Under the pieces are notes generated by a model. That model had not been told where the DNA came from. It made no database searches and saw nothing but the letters and a program-made list of their open reading frames with translations. The position numbers and the translations under genes are program-made. A DNA stretch of 64,000 nucleotides from Luidia sarsii (Eukaryota; Echinodermata; Asteroidea; Paxillosida; Luidiidae): assembly GCA_949987565.1 (NCBI GenBank), contig OX465104.1, forward strand, positions 25,321,757-25,385,756, in the 5' to 3' direction. Positions 54,243 to 62,100 of this stretch are shown piece by piece (position 1 is the first letter of the stretch; each line of letters starts with the position of its first letter).

Positions 54243-55843
54243 CACATTGCTGAATTGAAACATGATATGGTAGGAGAGTGACGTGTATCACAGTCAGGCG
54301 CATTGCGGTATTGAAACATGACATGGCAGGAGATTGACGTGTATCACAGTCGGCCACATAGCGGTACTGAAACCTGATATGCCAGGAGAGAGACATTTAT
54401 CACAGTCAGGAGCATTGCGGTATTGAAACATGACATGGCTGGAGAATGAAATGTATCATAGTCAGGCGCATTGCGGTATTGAAACATGACATGGCAGGAG
54501 AGTGACATGTATCACAGTCAGGTGCCTTGCGGTAAACATGACATGGCAGGAGAGTGACATGTATCACAGTCAGACACATTGCGGTATTGAAACATGACAT
54601 GGCAGGAGAGAGACTTGTATCACAGTCAGTTGCATTGCGGTATTAAAACATGGCATGGCAGGAGAGTGACATGTATCACAGTCAGACACATTGCGGTATT
54701 GAAACATGACATGGCAGGAGAGTGACATGTATCACAGTCAGGTGCATCGCGGTATTGAAACATGACATGGCAGGAGAGTGGCATGTGTCACAGTCAGTCA
54801 CATTGCTGAATTGAAACATGATATGGTAGGAGAGTGACGTGTATCACAGTCAGGCGCATTGCGGTATTGAAACTTGACATGGCAGGAGAGAGACTTGTAT
54901 CACAGTCAGGCGCATTGGGGTATTGAAACATGACATGGCAGGAGAGTGACATGTATCACAGTCAGGTGAATCGCGGTATTGAAACATGACATTGCAGGAG
55001 AGTGGCATGTATCACAGTTAGTCACATTGCTGAATTGAAACATGATATGGTAGGAGAGTGACGTGTATCACAGTCAGACACATTGCGGTATTGAAACATG
55101 ACATGGCAGGAGAGAGACTTGTATCACAGTCAGTTGCATTGCGGTATTAAAACATGACATGGCAGGAGAGTGAAATGTATCACAGTCAGACACATTGCGG
55201 TATTGAAACATGACATGGCAGGAGAGTGACATGTATCACAGTCAGGTGCATCGCGGTATTGAAACATGACATGGCAGGAGAGTGGCATGTATCACAGTCA
55301 GTCACATTGCTGAATTGAAACATGATATGGTAGGAGAGTGACGTGTATCACAGTCAGGCGCATTGCGGTATTGAAACTTGACATGGCAGGAGAGAGACTT
55401 GTATCACAGTCAGGCGCATTGGGGTATTGAAACATGACATGGCAGGAGAGTGACATGTATCACAGTCAGGTGAATCGCGGTATTGAAACTTGACATGGCA
55501 GGAGAGAGACTTGTATCACAGTCAGGCGCATTGGGGTATTGAAACATGACATTGCAGGAGAGTGGCATGTATCACAGTCAGTCACATTGCTGAATTGAAA
55601 CATGATATGGTAGGAGAGTGACGTGTATCACAGTCAGGCGCATTGCGGTATTGAAACATGACATGGCAGGAGATTTTTGATTTGTGATATATGCAGGTAA
55701 ATAGCAGTTAGTGCGGTTTGCTTCGTGCTGTTCAGGAAACAATCCCAGGGCTCAACGTGTACATGCGCGCACACACATTCACAAAGACCCGATGCGCGCT
55801 CGAACCCATCAGAATGTTACGGATTTGTGTGTATTGGAAATCA

Positions 55844-55854
55844 AAGATGGCCGC
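55844..55854 (+). promoter_or_regulatory. YY1-like motif (AAGATGGCCGC)
   Basis: The bases AAGATGGCCGC fit the known YY1 consensus AARATGGCNGC. A single motif of this length occurs by chance in large genomes and in dispersed repeats, and no promoter context is visible, so function is only a possibility. Confidence 0.2.
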
Positions 55855-56170
55855 CTCATTTTGGCTCGTCGTACAGGAGTTTAGAGAGATTTTTTCTCTA
55901 TCAACTGAGGGGGAAATTTCTCCTTTTTCCCAAATGTGAGTGAAGCGAATGACCAGTATTGGAAGCAGTGAATCTCACTTAATCCAAATAATTTATGGGT
56001 GCATGGGACAGTTATCTACCACCAATAGGGATGGAGGCTTATGCCTTGCTTCAGACTATAGTCACCTCCTTCATTTTTACAAGTGAGTCATTCTATTTTC
56101 ACCAATCTCAATGTGTCATTAAGTTCTGTGGTCAGGAATTTGCATTCAGGTATGTTTGTAATACACCACC

Positions 56171-56193
56171 ATCTCTTGTCTGTTGCTTGGCAG
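56171..56193 (+). other. splice acceptor of the TSP1-type exon
   Basis: A pyrimidine-rich stretch (ATCTCTTGTCTGTTGCTTGGCAG) ends in CAG immediately before TTGATGG. The phase puts the first base of a Val codon on the preceding exon (phase 1), as is usual for exons of tandem TSP1 repeats. Confidence 0.6.
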
Positions 56194-56361
56194 TTGATGG
56201 AGAATGGAGTGAATGGTCTTTGTGGACTTGTTGCTGAGTCACCTTTGCGCTGGCTCTACGGTATCCAGGCAACGGTCATGTGACAGCCCTTCTGCTTCAT
56301 CTGACGGGTACGATTGCTGAGCTTTGGATGATGCAAAACTGCAAGACTCAGCCCTGTCCAG
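56194..56361 (+). pseudogene. thrombospondin type 1 repeat exon, frame-disrupted
   Basis: This is a 168-nt segment between a good acceptor and a consensus donor (G/GTGAGT). Both introns are in phase 1, and the length is divisible by three, as for exons that each encode one TSP1 module. The first part reads DGEWSEWSLWTC, the WxxWxxW C-mannosylation and heparin-binding signature of TSP1 with its first cysteine. It then meets TGA in frame (56235-56237). The middle matches TSP1 only in another frame (starts congruent with 56279): CAGSTVSRQRSCDSP, then DGYDC and a TGA (56318-56320). The last part returns to the first frame as NCKTQPCP. All six TSP1 cysteines can be found, but only across two frames. 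In life TSP1 modules are extracellular, disulphide-bonded and bind matrix or receptors. The exon is either a decayed pseudoexon or a real exon with indel errors. The parent family (for example hemicentin, SCO-spondin, BAI or semaphorin 5 types) cannot be told from one module. Confidence 0.75.
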
Positions 56362-56367
56362 GTGAGT
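56362..56367 (+). other. splice donor after the TSP1-type exon
   Basis: GTGAGT follows the codons for Q-P-C-P and a single G, a consensus U2-type donor in phase 1. Its intact state beside a damaged reading frame suggests either recent decay or sequence errors in the exon. Confidence 0.6.
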
Positions 56368-56481
56368 ACTTCAAGTGATGCCAACATGAGAGCGGCTGGT
56401 TTCTTTTCAGTCCTAGCAGGATATTTCTAAGAGTGAAGTAAATGTTAGATTGCATATGTCTCATCAATCACAGACCAACAA

Positions 56482-56501
56482 TGTAAAAGGCATCTTTTAC
56501 A
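56482..56501. repeat. perfect 8-bp hairpin with flanking direct repeat
   Basis: TGTAAAAG and CTTTTACA form a perfect inverted repeat around the four-base loop GCAT. The 10-bp direct repeat CAACAATGTA starts at 56477 and again at 56500, overlapping the arms. No function is indicated; it may be the footprint of a small insertion. Confidence 0.45.
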
Positions 56502-56611
56502 ACAATGTAGTTTCCCATATTCCAGTCCAAGTGCTTCAGCAATGATCGATATCTCACTATAGTTTTCACTCACCAGTTTAATTCCAGAACCACACCTGGT
56601 CTTGAAGAGTG

Positions 56612-57752
56612 ATGTCTTACTGAAGTGAGCAACCCTCCGACAGAACAGGAGACAAATGCAGATGGCTGTAGCAATTTCATGTCTGACTGAAGTAAGAAAC
56701 CCTCCCACAGAACAGAAGACAAATGCAGATGGCTGTGGCAATGCCATGTCTGACTGAAGTGAGTAACCCTCCGACAGAACAGAAGACAAATGCAGATGGC
56801 TGTAGCAATGCCATGTCTGACTGAAGTGAGTAACCCTCCGACAGAACAGAAGACAAATGCAGATGGCTGTAGCAATGTCATGTCTGACTGAAGTGAGTAA
56901 CCCTCCGACAGAACAGAAGACAAATGCAGATGGCTGTAGCAATGCCATGTCTGACTGAAGTGAGTAACCCTCCTACAGAACAGAAGACAAATGCAGATGG
57001 CTGTAGCAATGCCATGTCTGACTGAAGTGAGTAACCCTCCGACAGAACAGAAGACAAATGCAGATGGCTGTAGCAATGCCATGTCTGACTGAAGTAAGAA
57101 ACCCTCCGACAGAACGGAAGACAAATGCAGATGGCTGTAGCAATGTCATGTCTGACTGAAGTGAGTAACCCTCCGACAGAACAGAAGACAAATGCAGATG
57201 GCTGTGGCAATGCCATGTCTGACTGAAGTGAGTAACCCTCCGACAGAACAGAAGACAAATGCAGATGGCTGTAGCAATGCCATGTCTGACTGAAGTAAGA
57301 AACCCTCCCACAGAACAGAAGACAAATGCAGATGGCTGTAGCAATGCCATGTCTGACTGAAGTGAGTAACCCTCCTACAGAACGGAAGACAAATGCAGAT
57401 GGCTGTAGCAATGCCATGTCTGACTGAAGTGAGTAACCCTCCGACAGAACGGAAGACAAATGCAGATGGCTGTAGCAATGTCATGTCTGACTGAAGTAAG
57501 AAACCCTCCGACAGAACAGAAGACAAATGCAGATGGCTGTAGCAATGTCATGTCTGACTGAAGTAAGAAACCCTCCGACAGAACAGAAGACAAATGCAGA
57601 TGGCTGTAGCAATGCCATGTCTGACTGAAGTGAGAAACCCTCCGACAGAACAGGAGACAAATGCAGATGGCTGTAGCAATGCCATGTCTGACTGAAGTGA
57701 GAAACCCTCCGACAGAACAGAAGACAAATGCAGATGACTGTAGCAATGCCAT
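56612..57752 (-). repeat. 67-bp minisatellite, inverted array (about 17 copies)
   Basis: The + strand unit starts GACAGAACAGAAGACAAATG, continues CAGATGGCTGTAGCAATGCC and ends in CTGAAGTGAGTAACCCTCC, 67 bp in all. About 17 copies run head to tail with few differences (GTGAGTAACC/GTAAGAAACC, AACAGAAG/AACGGAAG, CTCCGACAG/CTCCCACAG/CTCCTACAG). Read on the - strand, the unit aligns with the array at 57766-64000 at about 80% identity, so it is given - orientation relative to that array. The - strand has no stop codon in any phase of the consensus unit, which yields overlapping open frames up to 193 codons. These are the three phases of one repeat and not evidence of a gene. Confidence 0.95.
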
Positions 57753-57769
57753 CTGTCAATGCCATCTGT
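57744..57769. other. inversion junction with 13-bp tandem duplication
   Basis: CAATGCCATCTGT occurs twice in direct succession (57744-57756 and 57757-57769) exactly where the inverted array ends and the forward array begins. The first copy is the end of a normal inverted-array monomer (GTAGCAATGCCAT); the second runs into CTGTCTGTTCTGTCG of a forward monomer. This is a filler-type signature of end joining at an inversion or fold-back breakpoint. Confidence 0.85.
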
Positions 57770-60700
57770 CTGTTCTGTCGGGGGTTGCTCACCTCAGTTA
57801 GACACAGCGTTCCTATCGCAGTCTGCATTTGTCTGTCTGTTCTGTCAGGGGGTTGCTCTCCTCAGTTAGACACAGCATTCCTATCGCAGTCTGCATTTGT
57901 CTGTCTGTTCTGTCGGGGGGTTGCTCACCTCAGTTAGACACAGCGTTCCTATCGCAGTCTGTATTTGTCTGTCTGTTCTGTCGGGGGTTGCTCACCTCAG
58001 TTAGACACAGCGTTCCTATCGCAGTCTGCATTTGTCTGTCTGTTCTGTCAGGGGGTTGCTCTCCTCAGTTAGACACAGCGTTCCTATCGCAGTCTGTATT
58101 TGTCTGTCTGTTCTGTCGGGGGTTGCTCACCTCAGTTAGACACAGTGTTCCTATCGCAGTCTGTATTTGTCTGTCTGTTCTGTTGGGGGGTTGCTCACCT
58201 CAGTTAGACACAGCGTTCCTATCGTAGTCTGTATTTGTCTGTCTGTTCTGTCGGGGGGTAGCTCACCTCAGTTAGACACAGCGTTCCTATCGCAGTCTGC
58301 ATTTGTCCGTCTGTTCTGTCGGGGGTTGCTCACCTCAGTTAGACACAGCGTTCCTATCGCAGTCTGCATTTGTCTGTCTGTTCTGTCGGGGGTTGCTCAC
58401 CTCAGTTAGACACAGCGTTCCTATCGCAGTCTGCATTTGTCTGTCTGTTCTGTCGGGGGTTGCTCACCTCAGTTAGACACAGCGTTCCTATCGCAGTCTG
58501 TATTTGTCTGTCTGTTCTGTCGGGGGGTTGCTCACCTCAGTTAGACACAGCGTTCCTATCGCAGTCTGCATTTGTCTGTCTGTTCTGTCGGGGGTTGCTC
58601 GCCTCAGTTAGACACAGCATTCCTATGGCAGTCTGCATTTGTCTGTCTGTTCTGTCAGGGGGTTGCTCTCCTCAGTTAGACACAGCGTTCCTATCGCAGT
58701 CTGCATTTGTCTGTCTGTTCTGTCGGGGGGTTGCTCACCTCAGTTAGACACAGAGTTCCTTTCGCAGTCTGTATTTGTCTGTCTGTTCTGTCGGGGGGTT
58801 GTTCACCTCAGTTAGACACAGCGTTCCTATCACAGTCTATATTTGTCTGTCTGTTCTGTCAGGGGGTTTCTCACCTCAGTTAGACACAGCGTTCCTATCG
58901 CAGTCTGCATTTGTCTGTCTGTTCTGTCGGGGGTTGCTCACCTCAGTTAGACACGGCGTTCCTATCGCAGTCTGCATTTGTCTGTCTGTTCTGTCGGGGG
59001 GTTTCTCACCTCAGTTAGACACAGCGTTCCTATCGCAGTCTGCATTTGTCTGTCTGTTCTGTCGGGGGTTGCTCACCTCAGTTAGACACAGAGTTCCTTT
59101 CGCAGTCTGTATTTGTCTGTCTGTTCTGTCGGGGGGTTGCTCACCTCAGTTAGACACAGCGTTCCTATCGCAGTCTGTATTTGTCTGTCTGTTCTGTCGG
59201 GGGGTTGCTCACCTCAGTTAGACACAGAGTTCCTTTCGCAGTCTGTATTTGTCTGTCTGTTCTGTCGGGGGGTTGCTCTCCTCAGTTAGACACAGCGTTC
59301 CTATCGCAGTCTGCATTTGTCTGTCTGTTCTGTCGGGGGGTTGCTCACCTCAGTTAGACACAGAGTTCCTTTCGCAGTCTGTATTTGTCTGTCTGTTCTG
59401 TCGGGGGGTTGCTCTCCTCAGTTAGACACAGCGTTCCTATCGCAGTCTGTATTTGTCTGTCTGTTCTGTCGGGGGTTGCTCACCTCAGTTAGACACAGTG
59501 TTCCTATCGCAGTCTGTATTTGTCTGTCTGTTCTGTTGGGGGGTTGCTCACCTCAGTTAGACACAGTGTTCCTATCGCAGTCTGTATTTGTCTGTCTGTT
59601 CTGTTGGGGGGTTGCTCACCTCAGTTAGACACAGCATTCCTATCGCAGTCTGCATTTGTCTGTCTGTTCTGTCGGGGGGTTGCTCACCTCAGTTAGACAC
59701 AGAGTTCCTTTCGCAGTCTGTATTTGTCTGTCTGTTCTGTCGGGGGTTGCTCACCTCAGTTAGACACAGTGTTCCTATCGCAGTCTGTATTTGTCTGTCT
59801 GTTCTGTCAGGGGGTTTCTCACCTCAGTTAGACACAGAGTTCCTATCGCAGTCTGCATTTGTCTGTCTGTTCTGTCGGGGGTTGCTCACCTCAGTTAGAC
59901 ACAGAGTTCCTTTCGCAGTCTGTATTTGTCTGTCTGTTCTGTCGGGGGGATGCTCACCTCAGTTAGACACAGAGTTCCTTTCGCAGTCTGTATTTGTCTG
60001 TCTGTTCTGTCGGGGGGTTGCTCACCTCAGTTAGATACAGCGTTCCTATCGCAGTCTGTATTTGTCTGTCTGTTCTGTCGGGGGTTGCTCACCTCAGTTA
60101 GACACAGCGTTCCTATCGCAGTCTCCATTTGTCTGTCTGTTCTGTCGGGGGTTGCTCACCTCAGTTAGACACAGTGTTCCTATCGCAGTCTGTATTTGTC
60201 TGTCTGTTCTGTCGGGGGTTGCTCACCTCAGTTAGACACAGTGTTCCTATCGCAGTCTGTATTTGTCTGTCTGTTCTGTCGGGGGTTGCTCACCTCAGTT
60301 AGACACAGCGTTCCTATCGCAGTCTGCATTTGTCTGTCTGTTCTGTCGGGGGTTGCTCACCTCAGTTAGACACAGCGTTCCTATCGCAGTCTGTATTTGT
60401 CTGTCTGTTCTGTCAGGGGGTAGCTCACCTCAGTTAGACACGGCGTTCCTATCGCAGTCTGCATTTGTCTGTCTGTTCTGTTGGGGGGTTGCTCACCTCA
60501 GTTAGACACAGCGTTCCTATCGCAGTCTGTATTTGTCTGTCTGTTCTGTCAGGGGTTGCTCACCTCAGTTAGACACAGCGTTCCTATCGCAGTCTGTATT
60601 TGTCTGTCTGTTCTGTTGGGGGGTTGCTCACCTCAGTTAGACACAGAGTTCCTATCGCAGTCTGCATTTGTCTGTCTGTTCTGTCGGGGGTTGCTCACCT

Positions 60701-62100
60701 CAGTTAGACACAGCGTTCCTATCGCAGTCTGTATTTGTCTGTCTGTTCTGTCAGGGGGTTGCTCACCTCAGTTAGACACAGCGTTCCTATCGCAGTCTGC
60801 ATTTGTCTGTCTGTTCTGTTGGGGGTTGCTCACCTCAGTTAGACACAGTGTTCCTATCGCAGTCTGTATTTGTCTGTCTGTTCTGTCGGGGGGTTGCTCA
60901 CCTCAGTTAGACACAGCGTTCCTATCGCAGTCTTCATTTGTCTGTTTGTTCTGTCGGGGGTTGCTCACCTCAGTTAGACACGGCGTTCCTATCGCAGTCT
61001 TCATTTGTCTGTCTGTTCTGTCGGGGGTTGCTCACCTCAGTTAGACACAGCGTTCCTATCGCAGTCTGTATTTGTCTGTCTGTTCTGTCGGGGGGTTGCT
61101 CACCTCAGTTATACACAGCGTTCCTATCGCAGTCTGTATTTGTCTGTCTGTTCTGTCGGGGGTTGCTCACCTCAGTTAGACACAGCGTTCCTATCGCAGT
61201 CTGCATTTGTCTGTCTGTTCTGTCGGGGGTTGCTCACCTCAGTTAGACACAGTGTTCCTATCGCAGTCTGCATTTGTCTGTCTGTTCTGTCGGGGGGTTG
61301 CTCACCTCAGTTAGACACAGTGTTCCTATCGCAGTCTGCATTTGTCTGTCTGTTCTGTCGGGGGTTGCTCGCCTCAGTTAGACACAGCGTTCCTATCGCA
61401 GTCTGCATTTATCTGTCTGTTCTGTCGGGGGTTGCTCACCTCAGTTAGACACAGCGTTCCTATCGCAGTCTGCATTTATCTGTCTGTTCTGTCGGGGGTT
61501 GCTCACCTCAGTTAGACACAGCGTTCCTATCGCAGTCTGTATTTGTCTGTCTGTTCTGTCGGGGGTTGCTCACCTCAGTTAGACACAGCGTTCCTATCGC
61601 AGTCTGTATTTGTCTGTCTGTTCTGTCGGGGGGTTGCTCACCTCAGTTAGACACAGTGTTCCTATCGCAGTCTGCATTTGTCTGTCTGTTCTGTAGGGGG
61701 GTTGCTCACCTCAGTTAGACACAGCGTTCCTATCGCAGTCTGTATTTGTCTGTCTGTTCTGTCGGGGGGTTGCTCACCTCAGTTAGACACAGCGTTCCTA
61801 TCGCAGTCTCCATTTGTCTGTCTGTTCTGTCGGGGGTTGCTCACCTCAGTTAGACACAGCGTTCCTATCGCAGTCTGTATTTGTCTGTCTGTTCTGTCGG
61901 GGGTTGCTCATCTCAGTTAGACACAGCGTTCCTATCGCAGTCTGTATTTGTCTGTCTGTTCTGTCGGGGGTTGCTCACCTCAGTTAGACACAGCGTTCCT
62001 ATCGCAGTCTTCATTTGTCTGTCTGTTCTGTCGGGGGGTTGCTCGCCTCAGTTAGACACAGCGTTCCTATCGCAGTCTGTATTTGTCTGTCTGTTCTGTA

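Larger units (their letters stand above)
1..55675. repeat. 56-bp tandem satellite array (about 1000 monomers)
   Basis: The whole interval is built from one 56-bp unit. On the + strand it begins GACATGGCAGGAGAGTGACG, continues TGTATCACAGTCAGGCGCAT and ends TGCGGTATTGAAACAT. Copies follow head to tail without interruption; most differ from the consensus at only a few positions. A 52-bp form lacking TTGA (GCGGTAAACAT instead of GCGGTATTGAAACAT) recurs many times, for example at 322, 934, 4459, 4847, 7027 and 7415. Recurrent subtypes include one with GTCGGCCACATAGCGG, one with GCATGTCGGTATTGAAACAG, one with GCTGAATTGAAACATGATA and one with GGGGCATTTTGGTATTG. Antisense frames open for up to 88 codons result from a period not divisible by three; the third phase of the consensus carries a TGA, so coding is unlikely. 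The array is cut by the left edge of the window. I do not recognise the satellite family. Confidence 0.97.
55676..56611. other. single-copy island between satellite arrays
   Basis: This is the only non-repetitive DNA in the window. The 56-bp array stops abruptly in a normal monomer (GACATGGCAGGAGATT). From 55676 to 56193 I see no exon I can support; the sequence looks intronic or intergenic, and its open frames are short and lack recognisable domains. A TSP1-type exon follows at 56194-56361. From 56362 to 56611 there is intron-like sequence with a small hairpin, and then the 67-bp array starts. No simple-sequence repeat or transposon terminus is obvious, though old interspersed repeats could be missed by eye. 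Confidence 0.8.

Noticed and set aside
199..54600. Dozens of antisense open frames of 62-88 codons with conserved Met starts and Cys-rich translations.
   Set aside because: They are the same satellite read in rotating phases. The 56-bp period is not a multiple of three, the third phase carries TGA, and variation follows CpG sites rather than codon positions. No splice, promoter or polyadenylation context is seen.
1..55675. CRISPR array: the monomer contains GTATTGAAAC, resembling the 3' end (ATTGAAAC) of many CRISPR repeats.
   Set aside because: The whole 56-bp unit is repeated, with no alternation of constant repeats and unique spacers; there are no cas genes, and the flank carries a spliced metazoan-type exon.
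1..55675. Origin of the 56-bp satellite from the TSP1 exon, because 168 nt equals 3 x 56.
   Set aside because: I see no sequence similarity between the monomer and the exon; the number match is coincidental.
55718..55943. Open frames of 72-73 codons in the single-copy island, including an ATG in AAGATGGCCGCC that looks like a good translation start.
   Set aside because: No homology is recognisable, two overlapping frames are equally open, and no splice donor follows in a suitable place. AAGATGGCCGC also fits a YY1-type motif, a simpler reading.
56570..56620. A - strand splice-donor-like GGTGAGTG (CTCACC on the + strand near 56565-56572) after a frame reading FKTRCGSGIKL.
   Set aside because: Upstream on the - strand there is only the 67-bp array, so there is no credible exon; a lone donor-like hexamer is weak evidence.
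56445..57828. Long - strand open frames (115-193 codons) across the inverted 67-bp array.
   Set aside because: Overlapping frames in all phases give the same 67-residue series, as expected from a stop-free 67-bp unit. No domain is recognisable.
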